DNA of 39,004 bases from Komagataeibacter rhaeticus (lineage in GTDB: Bacteria; Pseudomonadota; Alphaproteobacteria; Acetobacterales; Acetobacteraceae), in NCBI RefSeq assembly GCF_003207855.1, contig NZ_NKTZ01000019.1, forward strand, positions 1-39,004, given 5' to 3'. The translations under genes were made by a program, and so were the position numbers. The notes beneath the pieces were generated by a model that was not told the DNA's origin, searched no databases, and worked only from the letters and a program-made list of their open reading frames with translations. Below, piece after piece: positions 8,425 to 16,993 of the stretch; the stretch's first letter is position 1, and each line of letters begins with the position of its first letter.

Positions 8425-8447
8425 AATACGGTTGATAAAAAATAATA

Positions 8448-8525
8448 AAAGTTTTTGGGTGTCGCCTTTTTTCAAAAAGGCGACGGTCTTCGAAGTTTTT
8501 TGAAAAAAGCTTCACCAAAAACTTT
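8448..8525. repeat. Three-armed stem-loop repeat / bidirectional terminator
   Basis: An outer stem AAAGTTTTTGG (8448-8458) pairs perfectly with CCAAAAACTTT (8515-8525). Inside are two hairpins. One is GTCGCCTTTTT/AAAAAGGCGAC (8461-8484). The other is GAAG-T6/A6-G-CTTC (8492-8513), which has one bulged base. Together they fold as a three-way junction. It lies between the convergent folD2 and adenine deaminase stop codons and offers A/T runs on both strands, so it can end transcription both ways. I recall similar sequence as a dispersed intergenic repeat in Komagataeibacter-type genomes. A shortened relative is at 15234-15280. Confidence 0.75.
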
Positions 8526-8556
8526 CTTATGACTACCGGGTGTTTCCCGGCCTGCT

Positions 8557-10323
8557 TCAGGCCAGCACGCAGTCCGTCACCACCTCCCCGGTCATTCCGG
8601 ATGTAATGCCCATATCGGTTACATGCGGGCCGGGGTTGCAGGCAAGGCTGGCCCCGATCATGAGCTTGATGACGGCGGTATGACCATCCCACGTCGTGAC
8701 GGACGCACAGGCATCACGCACGGCCTTGAACTGCCGCGCCACTTCCTGCGGGTCCGATGCTGAAAGCAGGCCGCAGACCGGCAGTTCCAGATGCGCCAGC
8801 ACCCTGCCGTCACGCACGGCCACCATGCCCCCGCCCGAGCGGATCAGGGTATTGGCGGCCAGCATCATGTCCGCTTCCCCCCGGCCGATCACGGCCAGGT
8901 TGTGGCTGTCATGCAGCACGGTGGTTGCCACCGCACCCGACCATTCGCCCCAGCCTTCCAGAATGCCCAGTCCCGGCACGTCGGACGCACCATAGCGGTT
9001 GAATACGGCCATGAGTGCCGCGTCTTCGGGAATGACGACATGGCCGTCGCGCACCGCGACCTCGCGCTCACCCCATCGGGTGGTGCGGGGTACGGCCACG
9101 GTGCGCACGCGGGCGTGGGTGCCGGTTGCGGGGATGTGGAAGGACTGCTCCGTGGTCAGTGCAAGCTTCATGGTCTCGGTGGGGGCGGCAACGGGGTCGG
9201 GCCGCAGCGGCTCGCACAGCGCGCCATCTTCCGCCACATGGCGGCCGGATGCGAAAACATGATGTGCCCGGAATTCCTTCAGGTCATCAAATACCACCAG
9301 ATCGGCCCGCCGCCCCGGTGCCACAAGGCCCAGGTCACGGCGCTGCAGCCGCATGGCGGTGTTGAGCGTCGCCGCCCGCAGCGCCTGCACCGGGTCCAGC
9401 CCGATCTGCACCAGCCGGCGCAGCATGTAGGCCATGCCGCCACGGCTGACCAGGTCATCGGGGAAGATGTCGTCCGTGCACAGGGTCACGGTCTGGGGCA
9501 CATGGCCCAGCTTGCCAAACAGGGCGACCGCCTGCGGCAGGATGTCCTCGTGCGAGACGCGCAGTTCGATCGTCATGCCCGCGCGGATCTTTTCCAGCAG
9601 GTCGGCTTCGCTGGTAATCTCGTGGTCGGATTCAATGCCCGCGGCAAGGAAGCCCTGCAGCCCCCTGCCCGCCAGGTCACGCGCATGGCCACAGACCAGC
9701 TTGCCGCTTTCCAGCCCCGCCTGCGTGATGCCGCGCATGAGCGGGCTGCGCGCCAGCACGCCACGCATGTCCATGATCTCGGCCACGCCGCGCACTTCCG
9801 GCCAGGACAGCATTTCCTCCATGGCGGTGCCGTCAAACACCGCGCCTGAACGTTCCAGTCCGGGCGCGGACGGCACGCATGACGGTGCCAGCACGATAAT
9901 GCGCAGCGGCAGCCCGCGTGCGGCGGCTATGGCCCATCGCACCGCCTCCAGCCCGCCTACATTGCCGACTTCATGCGGGTCCCAGCAGATGGTGGTCGTG
10001 CCCTGCGGCACCACCACGCCGGCATAGCTGCGCGGCGTGACCATTGAACTTTCGATGTGCAGGTGTGAATCGATCAGTCCGGGTGCCACGATGCGTCCGC
10101 CCAGGTCAATGACCTGCCCGGCGTCGTGAAAGGTGCCGCGCGGATGGACACTGGCGATCAGCGGTCCCGTCAGGCCGATATCCGCATCGCGGATTTCACC
10201 CGTCGCCACATCGGCCACGCGGCCGTTGACCAGCAGCATGTCGAAGGCTTCCTGCCCCTGTGCCGCCCGTACGGCCCGGTCCCGCAGTGCGGGATCATTC
10301 AGGTCGGGATAGGGTGAATGCAT
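8557..10323 (-). CDS. ade: Adenine deaminase
   Basis: A 588-aa cytosolic metalloenzyme that deaminates adenine to hypoxanthine and ammonia, the same length as E. coli Ade (YicP). The start at 10323 has an AAGGAAC ribosome-binding site; the frame stays open for 120 more codons upstream, but that part is antisense to the permease. Diagnostic motifs are DSHLHIESSMVTP (residues 85-97), GHARDLAGRGLQGF, GIESDHEITS, CTDDIFPDDL and GLVAPGRRADLVVFDDL, the amidohydrolase fold of this family with its metal-binding histidines and aspartates. It sits 53 bp downstream of the purine permease and forms an uptake-plus-deamination operon with it, probably under the GntR/UTRA regulator encoded just upstream. 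Ends at the repeat at 8448-8525. Confidence 0.93.
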   Translation of the reverse strand: MHSPYPDLNDPALRDRAVRAAQGQEAFDMLLVNGRVADVATGEIRDADIGLTGPLIASVHPRGTFHDAGQVIDLGGRIVAPGLIDSHLHIESSMVTPRSYAGVVVPQGTTTICWDPHEVGNVGGLEAVRWAIAAARGLPLRIIVLAPSCVPSAPGLERSGAVFDGTAMEEMLSWPEVRGVAEIMDMRGVLARSPLMRGITQAGLESGKLVCGHARDLAGRGLQGFLAAGIESDHEITSEADLLEKIRAGMTIELRVSHEDILPQAVALFGKLGHVPQTVTLCTDDIFPDDLVSRGGMAYMLRRLVQIGLDPVQALRAATLNTAMRLQRRDLGLVAPGRRADLVVFDDLKEFRAHHVFASGRHVAEDGALCEPLRPDPVAAPTETMKLALTTEQSFHIPATGTHARVRTVAVPRTTRWGEREVAVRDGHVVIPEDAALMAVFNRYGASDVPGLGILEGWGEWSGAVATTVLHDSHNLAVIGRGEADMMLAANTLIRSGGGMVAVRDGRVLAHLELPVCGLLSASDPQEVARQFKAVRDACASVTTWDGHTAVIKLMIGASLACNPGPHVTDMGITSGMTGEVVTDCVLA

Positions 10324-10376
10324 GTGTCTTGTTCCTTCGTGCTGGAATGATGGATATATGTACCGCATGGCCGCCA

Positions 10377-11720
10377 TCAGTGATGCATGCCCATGCTGAC
10401 GATGAAAAAGACCGTCATGACCGCGCCCAGCCCCCAGGCCGTGGGGCTGACGCCGCGCCAGCGCCCGGCGGCGATGTTCATGACGATGTAGGAAAACGTG
10501 CCAAAGGCCATGCCGTTGAGCAGGTTGCTGGTCAGCACCGCGAACATGAAGGTCATGATGGCGGGCACGGCCTGCGTCATATCCTTCAGGTCCAGCCGGG
10601 ATATGGCACCGAACATCAGGATTCCCACCATGACCAGCGCCGGTGTCGTGGCCTGTGGCGGAATGATCATGAACAGGGGCCACAGGAAAAGTGCGGCCAC
10701 AAACCCGAATGCGATGACCACGGCCACCAGCCCGGTGCGCCCGCCCATCTGCACCCCGATCACGGATTCCAGATAGACCGCCACCACCGCCGTGCCCAGC
10801 ACCGGCCCCAGGATCGTCCCCGCCGCATCAGCGGCAAAGGCGCGCGTGGCATTGGGAACGGACCCGTCGGGGCGCAGCATGCTCCCGGCACTGGCAATGC
10901 CCAGCAGGTTGGCCAGCGTGCCGAACAGTTCCGTGCACAGGAAAAAGATGATGACAGGCAGGACGTAGAAGAAGTTGTGGAAAATATAGCCCGGATCAAG
11001 GTGGAACGCCGTGGCCGATGGCCAGACGGGCATGGCGAACACGCGCGTGGGCCAGTGGGTGATCGTACCCCCGTGCCCGTCAGGCACGAACAGGCCCGCA
11101 AGGGTCAGGGCCATGATCGAGATGATCAGCGCGCCGGGCACGCCCGCGGCCACAAGGGCGGGAGTAAGGATCAGCCCGGCAAAGGTCAGCATCACGGCGG
11201 GGCTGGACAGCGCGCCCATGGTGACAAGCGTGGTGTGGTTGCCCACCACGAAACCGGCATTGCGCAGCCCGATGAACAGGATGGTCAGCCCGACCGCGAT
11301 CTGGATGCCCACGCGCAGGCAGTCGGGCATGCCGTCGGCCATGCGTTCACGCACCCCTGTTACGGTCAGGATCATGAACACGATGCCGGTGAAGCAGACG
11401 ATGGCCAGCGCCGCGGGCCATGGCACGCCCATCTGCTGAACCATGACCACGGCGAACACCACGTTCGAACCGATGGCTGGCGCAAGACCCAGCGGCAGGT
11501 TGGCCAGCAGCCCCATCGTGGCGGATGCGATGATGGCGATAAGGCAGGTTGCCGTCAGTTCGCTGGCGCGGTCCATGCCCGCGTTGCTCATGATGGCGGG
11601 ATTGACCGCAACGCAGTAGACCATGGCCGCGAACGTGCCCAGACCGGCCACCACTTCCCGGCCAGCCGTGGTTCCGGCAGCCCGCAGGTGAAACAGGCGT
11701 TCCAGCAGATTTGGCTTCAT
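10377..11720 (-). CDS. AzgA-type purine (adenine/guanine/hypoxanthine) permease
   Basis: A 447-aa inner-membrane transporter of the NCS2/AzgA group with about 12-14 hydrophobic segments. Marks include the N-terminal REVVAGLGTFAAMVYCVAVNP, where similar permeases have EV.AGLTTF..M.YI..VNP, then LANLPLGLAPAIGSN, FFLCTELFGTLANLLG, and GTAVVAVYLESVIGVQMGGRTGL in the second half. Substrates are most likely adenine, guanine or hypoxanthine, imported with protons. The start at 11720 is preceded by GGAGTTCTG, a good ribosome-binding site; an upstream in-frame ATG at 11762 overlaps a hairpin and is less likely. With the adenine deaminase 53 bp downstream it makes imported adenine available to purine salvage or breakdown. 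The APAIGSN signature differs slightly from APGMG(L/I)NA of the best-studied members. Confidence 0.88.
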   Translation of the reverse strand: MKPNLLERLFHLRAAGTTAGREVVAGLGTFAAMVYCVAVNPAIMSNAGMDRASELTATCLIAIIASATMGLLANLPLGLAPAIGSNVVFAVVMVQQMGVPWPAALAIVCFTGIVFMILTVTGVRERMADGMPDCLRVGIQIAVGLTILFIGLRNAGFVVGNHTTLVTMGALSSPAVMLTFAGLILTPALVAAGVPGALIISIMALTLAGLFVPDGHGGTITHWPTRVFAMPVWPSATAFHLDPGYIFHNFFYVLPVIIFFLCTELFGTLANLLGIASAGSMLRPDGSVPNATRAFAADAAGTILGPVLGTAVVAVYLESVIGVQMGGRTGLVAVVIAFGFVAALFLWPLFMIIPPQATTPALVMVGILMFGAISRLDLKDMTQAVPAIMTFMFAVLTSNLLNGMAFGTFSYIVMNIAAGRWRGVSPTAWGLGAVMTVFFIVSMGMHH

Positions 11721-11741
11721 CAGAACTCCGGCGCCCGTGGT

Positions 11742-11777
11742 GCGCGCCATGGTGGCGCGCAACTTGTATCAACTTGT
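11742..11777. promoter_or_regulatory. Leader hairpin and direct repeat before purine permease
   Basis: GCGCGCCA/TGGCGCGC (11742-11760, 8-bp stem, 3-nt loop) lies in the leader of the permease mRNA. Next to it AACTTGT occurs twice, at 11761 and 11771, exactly 10 bp apart, which places both copies on the same face of the helix. This spacing is suitable for a dimeric or cooperative repressor such as the GntR/UTRA protein encoded next door. The hairpin could influence translation of the permease. Confidence 0.4.
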
Positions 11778-11824
11778 CTTATATTCGTTCCGGGCAACAA
11801 TCAATAACCGAATGTCGCGCCCGC

Positions 11825-12610
11825 TCACCCGGCGGGGGGCCATGGGTCACGGGGAATGAAATCGGTATCGGGCAGGCTGCCGCCATGCGCGGTGATGGAG
11901 AAGCGCGCAATGCCCGGCCGTGCCAGCAGCGTACTGTGTTCGCACGCAACCCCCGCGTCATCACAGGTCACGCGGCGCATGACCATGACCGGGCTGCCCT
12001 GTGCCATGGCCAGTTCGGCTGCCAGGGCCGGCTGTGCCTCGATCACATCCACCGTCAGGTGGGTGCGGCCCAGACGCAGGCCGATATGCTCCGTCATGAG
12101 CCGGGGGGAGGAATGGATGCGGGCGTCGTTTTCGGACACGAATGCCCGGAAGGCAGGTGGATAATACACCTCCGTCACCGCAACCGGCACGGCATCGATC
12201 AGGTAGCGCCGCCGCATCAGCAATGCGCGGGCATCGTCCAGGTTCAGGGTCCGCGCCACTTCGGGCGGTGCGGGTTCGAGGCCAAACGCCAGCAGTTCCG
12301 TCACCACGGCCATGCCGCGTGCCTGCAGGATGTCACTCAGCCCCACGACGGGATGGGCGGGGGGATTCCTGTCCGCGGGTGGGACGACAAACGTGCCCCT
12401 GCCCTGCCGGCGGCAGACCAGTCCGGCATTTTCCAGATGCCGCAGCGCATGGCGGATGGTCACGCGGCTGACACTGTAGATCCGGCACAGGGCCGCCTCG
12501 GAGGGCAGCCTGTCGTGATAGCCATCCTCGCGGCCGATCCTGCCGCTCAGGTGCTGGGCAATCTGATGGTGCAGCGCACGGGATGATGGGGTGTCTGACA
12601 AGGTCTGCAT
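11825..12610 (-). CDS. GntR-family (HutC/UTRA) transcriptional regulator
   Basis: A 261-aa regulator with an N-terminal GntR winged helix (residues 10-75: LPSEAALCRIYSVSRVTIRHALRHLENAG, then RRQGRGTFV) and a C-terminal UTRA ligand-binding domain with the family blocks RARYLIDAVPVAVTEVYYP-like (read here as MRRRYLIDAVPVAVTE), EHIGLRL and GSPVMVMRRVTCDD. HutC-type proteins usually repress a neighbouring catabolic operon until a pathway molecule binds. It lies 104 bp upstream of the purine permease and adenine deaminase, in the same direction, and diverges from the phosphatase-RNase T2 operon, so it is the natural candidate to control purine uptake and perhaps the nucleases. The start at 12610 matches the start of homology; its ribosome-binding site is weak and a terminator hairpin precedes it. 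Confidence 0.85.
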   Translation of the reverse strand: MQTLSDTPSSRALHHQIAQHLSGRIGREDGYHDRLPSEAALCRIYSVSRVTIRHALRHLENAGLVCRRQGRGTFVVPPADRNPPAHPVVGLSDILQARGMAVVTELLAFGLEPAPPEVARTLNLDDARALLMRRRYLIDAVPVAVTEVYYPPAFRAFVSENDARIHSSPRLMTEHIGLRLGRTHLTVDVIEAQPALAAELAMAQGSPVMVMRRVTCDDAGVACEHSTLLARPGIARFSITAHGGSLPDTDFIPRDPWPPAG

Positions 12611-12646
12611 GAACAAGGAAATGCCTGCCCGGATGGGTCTGTCCTG

Positions 12647-12680
12647 AAAAAAAGGTCCGTGCCCCAGCATGGCACGGACC
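12647..12680 (-). terminator. Intrinsic terminator in the leader of the GntR gene
   Basis: Read on the minus strand, GGTCCGTGCC, an 8-nt loop and GGCACGGACC form a perfect 10-bp GC-rich stem followed directly by seven T residues (A run at 12647-12653 on the plus strand). The arrangement is a textbook Rho-independent terminator. Its U-tract ends 36 nt before the GntR start codon, and no gene on this strand lies immediately upstream, so it is either an attenuator in the regulator's own leader or a barrier to transcripts running backwards from the phosphatase promoter. Confidence 0.75.
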
Positions 12681-12800
12681 GGCGGCAAACGGAATGCATC
12701 ATGCGCCCGGTGGCGCAGTCCCGCGCGTTTGCGCTTTCTGTTTGTTTCCCGTTATGATCCGGGCTTGCATGACATAATTCATTCAGCAGGTCGGGATACC

Positions 12801-14396
12801 ATGCCAGGACGCACCACTTTCCAATCCCTCCGGTTCATGGCGTGCGGCGGGGCACGACGTTCTGCCCGTGGCCTGCTGGCCCCGGCCCTTGCATGCACCA
12901 TGCTGGCCGGGCCGCTCCATGCCGCCACACCCGCGCCGATTGACCAGATCAGGAATGTGGTGGTCATTTTTGCCGAGAACCGTTCCTTTGATAACCTGTA
13001 CAACGGCTTTCCCGGTGCCGACACCTTTGCGGGCCAGCCGCCCGCCCGCTTTGCCCAGCGTGACCGTGATGGCAGCATCATGCGTGAACTGCCCCCCGTA
13101 TGGGGCGGGCTGACCGGGCGCGGCGTGCCGGATGCCGTGACACAGGCGATGAGCGCCCACCTGCCCAACCAGCCCTTCCGCGTGGATGACCCCCACGGCT
13201 TCAACGTGCCGCTCAGTACCCTGACGCATGACCTGTGGCACCGGTTTTATGAAAACCAGATGCAGATCAATGGCGGCCGCAACGACATGTTCGTGGCATG
13301 GGCGGATTCCGGTGCCATGCCCATGAGTTACTGGGACGGTTCGGCCATGCGGATGTGGCAGGTCGCACGCAAGTACACGATGGCGGACCATTTCTTCATG
13401 GGGGCTTTCGGCGGGTCGTTCCTCAATCACCAGTGGCTGGCCTGCGCCTGCGCGCCCTATTACCCGCAGGCCGACACCAGTCCCGCGCATCCGGTCATCT
13501 CGGTTGTCGATGCGGGTGGCAGGGCGCTGGTGGTTGCGCCCAATTCCCCCCGTTCCGCGCTGGAAGGCGTGCCCAAATTCGTGCGTGATGGCAACCTGAC
13601 CCCCGATTTCCATGCCGTGAACACCATGCAGCCCGCTTACCAGCCCAGTGGCAACCCGGCGGCAACCGGGCAGGACACGCGCTTTGCCGATCCGACCGTG
13701 GCGACAACCCTCCCCCCTCAGACCGAAGCCACGATTGGCGACCGGCTGAGCGAACGCGGCATTACATGGGCATGGTACGCAGGGGCATGGCAGGATGTGC
13801 TTGACCACGGCAACCATTACCCCGCCCCCGATTTCCAGTACCATCACCAGCCCTACAACTATTACCTGAACTACGCCCCCGGCACGCAGGCGCGGCAGGC
13901 GCATCTTCTGGATGGCGGCCTAGCGGGTGCCGGGTTCATCGACGCGATTGACCACGGCAGCCTGCCACAGGTCGCGTTCTACAAACCGCAGGGCAACCTG
14001 AACGAACATTCCGGCTATGCCGATATCCAGTCAGGGGACCGTCATATCGCCGATCTGATCGAACATCTGGAGAAAAGCCCCCAGTGGCCGCACATGCTGG
14101 TGATCGTGACCTATGACGAAAATGGCGGCCTGTGGGACCATGTCGCCCCCCCGGCAGGAGACAGGTGGGGGCCGGGATCGCGCATTCCCGCTATCATCGT
14201 CTCGCCCTTTGCCCGTCGCGGTTACGTGGACCATACGGTGCAGGATACGACATCCATCCTGAAATTCCTGACCGAACGTTTCCACCTTCGTCCGCTGGAT
14301 GGGCTGACGGTACGCGATCGTGCCATACAGGCCGCCACCGGGCACCCGCTGGGTGACCTGACGGGTGCCCTCAACCTGCCTTCCACGGGGAAATGA
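12801..14396 (+). CDS. Secreted acid phosphatase / phospholipase C-type phosphoesterase
   Basis: A 531-aa enzyme of the phosphoesterase family that includes AcpA acid phosphatase and non-haemolytic phospholipase C. A long signal peptide ends near residue 45 (LAGPLHAATPA). The family's metal-binding block follows at once, NVVVIFAENRSFDNLYNGFPG, and later blocks include YTMADHFFMGAFGGSFLNHQ, ITWAWYAGAW, VIVTYDENGGLWDHVAPP and GPGSRIPAIIVSPFARRGYVDHT. It should act outside the inner membrane to free phosphate from nucleotides or phospholipid head groups. The start at 12801 gives the signal peptide; frame further upstream crosses the promoter. RNase T2 starts 6 bp after its stop, so the pair could degrade RNA to nucleosides. 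Phosphatase or lipase activity cannot be told apart from sequence. Confidence 0.85.
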   Translation: MPGRTTFQSLRFMACGGARRSARGLLAPALACTMLAGPLHAATPAPIDQIRNVVVIFAENRSFDNLYNGFPGADTFAGQPPARFAQRDRDGSIMRELPPVWGGLTGRGVPDAVTQAMSAHLPNQPFRVDDPHGFNVPLSTLTHDLWHRFYENQMQINGGRNDMFVAWADSGAMPMSYWDGSAMRMWQVARKYTMADHFFMGAFGGSFLNHQWLACACAPYYPQADTSPAHPVISVVDAGGRALVVAPNSPRSALEGVPKFVRDGNLTPDFHAVNTMQPAYQPSGNPAATGQDTRFADPTVATTLPPQTEATIGDRLSERGITWAWYAGAWQDVLDHGNHYPAPDFQYHHQPYNYYLNYAPGTQARQAHLLDGGLAGAGFIDAIDHGSLPQVAFYKPQGNLNEHSGYADIQSGDRHIADLIEHLEKSPQWPHMLVIVTYDENGGLWDHVAPPAGDRWGPGSRIPAIIVSPFARRGYVDHTVQDTTSILKFLTERFHLRPLDGLTVRDRAIQAATGHPLGDLTGALNLPSTGK

Positions 14397-14402
14397 TCCT
14401 GC

Positions 14403-15212
14403 ATGCCGCACCGTGCCCTTACCCTTCTGCGTGGCCTGAAGCTGGCCACGCTTGCCTCCGCCGTGTGCCTTATGGCCGGGTGCGCCCATACGCCGCCTGC
14501 GGCTCGCACCGATGCGCTGTCGATACCCGTGGTCCAGCATGGGGATTTCGGGCATTACACCCTTGCGCTGACATGGCAGCCCGGTTTCTGCACGGACCAG
14601 CATGGCACGACCTGCCAGCCCGACCAGCCGCATACCCCGCTGGTCGGGCTGCATGGGCTGTGGGCTTCCCGCCCCGCCGACCTGGTACGCGATGGCCTGC
14701 CCGTGACGCTGTGGTGGATAAAGGGGTGTGACATCTACCAGCATGATGATACACCACCCCAATTGTCCCCCGCGCTGGCAAAACGGCTGTCGGCCACGGT
14801 GGCCCATACCCGCTCCAGCCTTGTCGTGCATGAATACACCAAGCATGTGCAGTGCTTCGGCATGAATGCCGAACGTTTCTTTACGGTTGCCAGCACGTTG
14901 CGTGACCGTTTTGCCGAAGGGCCGGTCGGCCGTGAACTCGAACACGATGCGGGTCAGGACATCAACAAGGCTGACGTGCTCGGCTGGTTTGAAAAAGCCT
15001 ATGGTCCCCTGCCGCAGCGGGGCCTGCAGTTCCGCTGCAACACGGATGCGCAGGGCCGATCGGTGCTGGCGCAGCTGTGGTTCACGCTGGACCCGAAGGG
15101 ACTGGGGCGTTTTCCCGCCGCATCCGGTTTCCTGCCCTCGCCGGACGTGCAGGATGACTGCCCTGCCCGCTTCCACATACCTACATGGCCGGCTACATCG
15201 TCGCCTGAATAG
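14403..15212 (+). CDS. RNase T2-family ribonuclease lipoprotein
   Basis: A 269-aa secreted endoribonuclease of the T2 family, which cuts RNA through 2',3'-cyclic phosphate intermediates. Both catalytic segments are visible: CAS I as GLHGLWAS (His84; usually HGLWP) and CAS II as VVHEYTKHVQC (His143, Glu144, Lys147, His148; usually HEWxKHGTC). All catalytic histidines and the glutamate are kept. Several paired cysteines (63, 71, 109, 151) fit the disulfide-rich fold. The N terminus has a lipobox LMAGC with Cys27, so it is likely anchored to a membrane as a lipoprotein. It follows the phosphatase gene by 6 bp and ends before the hairpin terminator at 15234. Confidence 0.88.
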   Translation: MPHRALTLLRGLKLATLASAVCLMAGCAHTPPAARTDALSIPVVQHGDFGHYTLALTWQPGFCTDQHGTTCQPDQPHTPLVGLHGLWASRPADLVRDGLPVTLWWIKGCDIYQHDDTPPQLSPALAKRLSATVAHTRSSLVVHEYTKHVQCFGMNAERFFTVASTLRDRFAEGPVGRELEHDAGQDINKADVLGWFEKAYGPLPQRGLQFRCNTDAQGRSVLAQLWFTLDPKGLGRFPAASGFLPSPDVQDDCPARFHIPTWPATSSPE

Positions 15213-15233
15213 TTTTTCCGGCAAGCTGCGGGA

Positions 15234-15280
15234 GATGTCGCCTTTTTGAAAAAAGGCGACATCCAAAAACTTTTATTATG
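15234..15280. terminator. Hairpin terminator, partial copy of the dispersed repeat
   Basis: GATGTCGCCTTTTT (15234-15247) pairs perfectly over 14 bp with AAAAAGGCGACATC (15250-15263), with a 2-nt loop, followed by CAAAAACTTTTATTAT. It contains the same GTCGCC-T5/A5-GGCGAC arm and the same CCAAAAACTTT outer sequence as the element at 8448-8525, but lacks a clear left outer arm and the second internal hairpin. It separates the convergent RNase T2 and carboxylesterase genes and probably stops transcription from both sides. Confidence 0.75.
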
Positions 15281-15313
15281 TTTTTACCATCAGGTTATCT
15301 TTTAAATCCTGTT

Positions 15314-16933
15314 TCAGGGGAACAGGCTGTCGGGAATGGTGGGATGCTGGTCCCAGAAGCCACAATGATGACGGGCCGCCACATCGTGGTCCACCCGGAT
15401 GCCCCCGTTGGCTGGCAGGGCCAGTACCGTCACCTCGGGGTTGTGCGTGGACCAGGCGGGCCAGGGCGCGGTCGTGCCCGACCGGCCGAATGTGGCCCAC
15501 ATATCCATCATCCGTGCGGACAGGACCTGCTGCGCGGAAGATAGTGGCCCCGCAACGGATTTGTAACCAAACAGGTAAGGCAGTTCCGCCGTATGGGATG
15601 CGCCCCGGTCAAACCCCGGCACTTCGGGCAGTTTCATGGCAAGCGAACGGAAGCGCGGCGCGGTCTGGTCCGCGAATTCGTAAACGGCGACATGGGCCTG
15701 GCCATCCAGCATGGCGGCCGCGCGCAGCGCGGGGCAGATGAACATCTGGTCGGTGCGCAGGGCGGCAAGGGCATAGGCCGGGTCCTGCCCCGCAACCAGG
15801 GGGTATTCCTTCAGCAGCTCCGCCGCAAGGCCAGCATAATCCTGTTTCAGCAACGCATGGTAACGCGCGGGGGAAAGCGGATAGTAACCCGCCAGGAATG
15901 ACCGCAGTTCATCGTGGTTGAAGCCGATAAGAACGGGGATGCTTCCCGTCGCCCCCGCGCGGATTGCCTCATCTACCGGGCGGGGCTGCAGTGCCGCGCC
16001 AGACGGCGTGATGGGAAAGAGCGGGCGGGAAACGGTGCTGCCATCCTTCAGGGTGACGGTGGGCTGCTGCCATACTTTGTCCCATGCCGAAAGCAGGGTT
16101 TGCGTTGGCAGGCGCTTCAGGCACGCCAGCGGGTCAGGCCCCGTACAGCCTGCCGCCTGTGCCGTTGCCGTCCCGATGCCTTCCATCACCGCGCGGGACG
16201 GGCGGCCGGGACAGAACCCGCTTTGCATGATGGCCTGCGTGACCAGCCCGTGGGCCGCCGGGGCAACAATTACGTCGCATATGTCTGCCGCCCCGGCGGA
16301 TTCCCCCGCCACGGTCATGCCTGTCGCATCCCCCCCGAATGCCGCGATATTGGTGCGGGTCCACTTCAGTGCCGATATGATATCGCTCAGCGCCAGATCG
16401 CCCTGTGGCCGTGCCTGCGTGCCGCCAAGGGCAAGAAAACCGAAAACCCCCAGCCGGTAGGTGGGAATGACCACGATGGAACGGGTGCGGGTGGCAAATG
16501 CCGTCCCGTCATAGATGGTGGGCGTGCCGGTCTGGTTGCCGCCCCCGTGAATGAAGATGGTGACCGGCAGGCGGGCATGCGCGTCCACGCCCGCCGGGCG
16601 GTAGATGTTCAGGTAGAGGCAGTCCTCGTTCACCGTCTCGTCCGCATCGGCGCTGAGCGGGGCCGAACAGCCCTGATGCGCAGCTGTCGCCTGGACGGGG
16701 GCAGGAAAGGATGCCAGCGGTGCTGAAACCTGCCACCTGCCCTGTCCCACCGGCGGCGGCGCGAATGGCACGCCAAGGAACAGGTCGGCATTGTCCCGTG
16801 TTATGCCCGAGACCATGCCCGCTGGCGCCCTGACCACAGGCGTCGCCGCATCCCCCGCCCATGCGGGCGGCATGCCCATGGTGGCGACAAGCGCCGCCGT
16901 GAAAAGACCGCGCATCACCGTCCGTCCATGCAT
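15314..16933 (-). CDS. Secreted type-B carboxylesterase
   Basis: A 539-aa esterase of the cholinesterase/type-B family. A signal peptide ends near residue 26 (MPPAWAGDA). Family landmarks are NEDCLYLNIYRP, the oxyanion hole FIHGGG (residues 128-132), the nucleophile in GESAGA (Ser212), an acidic partner in GFNHDEL and the histidine of GASHTAELPYLF. It should hydrolyse small esters outside the cytoplasm. The start at 16933 is preceded by AGGTGAT; an upstream in-frame ATG at 16975 would lengthen the signal region without gain. It is the last gene of a minus-strand run of secreted hydrolases, 60 bp after the PLD-type gene. Its substrate, and any link to nucleic-acid use, are not visible. Confidence 0.87.
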   Translation of the reverse strand: MHGRTVMRGLFTAALVATMGMPPAWAGDAATPVVRAPAGMVSGITRDNADLFLGVPFAPPPVGQGRWQVSAPLASFPAPVQATAAHQGCSAPLSADADETVNEDCLYLNIYRPAGVDAHARLPVTIFIHGGGNQTGTPTIYDGTAFATRTRSIVVIPTYRLGVFGFLALGGTQARPQGDLALSDIISALKWTRTNIAAFGGDATGMTVAGESAGAADICDVIVAPAAHGLVTQAIMQSGFCPGRPSRAVMEGIGTATAQAAGCTGPDPLACLKRLPTQTLLSAWDKVWQQPTVTLKDGSTVSRPLFPITPSGAALQPRPVDEAIRAGATGSIPVLIGFNHDELRSFLAGYYPLSPARYHALLKQDYAGLAAELLKEYPLVAGQDPAYALAALRTDQMFICPALRAAAMLDGQAHVAVYEFADQTAPRFRSLAMKLPEVPGFDRGASHTAELPYLFGYKSVAGPLSSAQQVLSARMMDMWATFGRSGTTAPWPAWSTHNPEVTVLALPANGGIRVDHDVAARHHCGFWDQHPTIPDSLFP

Positions 16934-16993
16934 GTCATCACCTGATTGCAATTGTTCCTGTTTCCGTATCATCACGCCCGCCCCTGCATCCGG

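Noticed and set aside
10260-11807. Long open frame on the plus strand across the purine permease
   Set aside because: It is antisense to a clear transporter, rich in His, Gly, Gln and Arg as expected of an out-of-phase GC-rich frame, and has no recognisable domain.
12783-13904. Minus-strand open frame opposite the phosphatase
   Set aside because: It mirrors the codons of the phosphatase gene, has no ribosome-binding site and no family resemblance.
14031-15266. Minus-strand open frame opposite the RNase T2 gene
   Set aside because: It covers the catalytic region of RNase T2 in antisense and includes the terminator hairpin, with no family motif.
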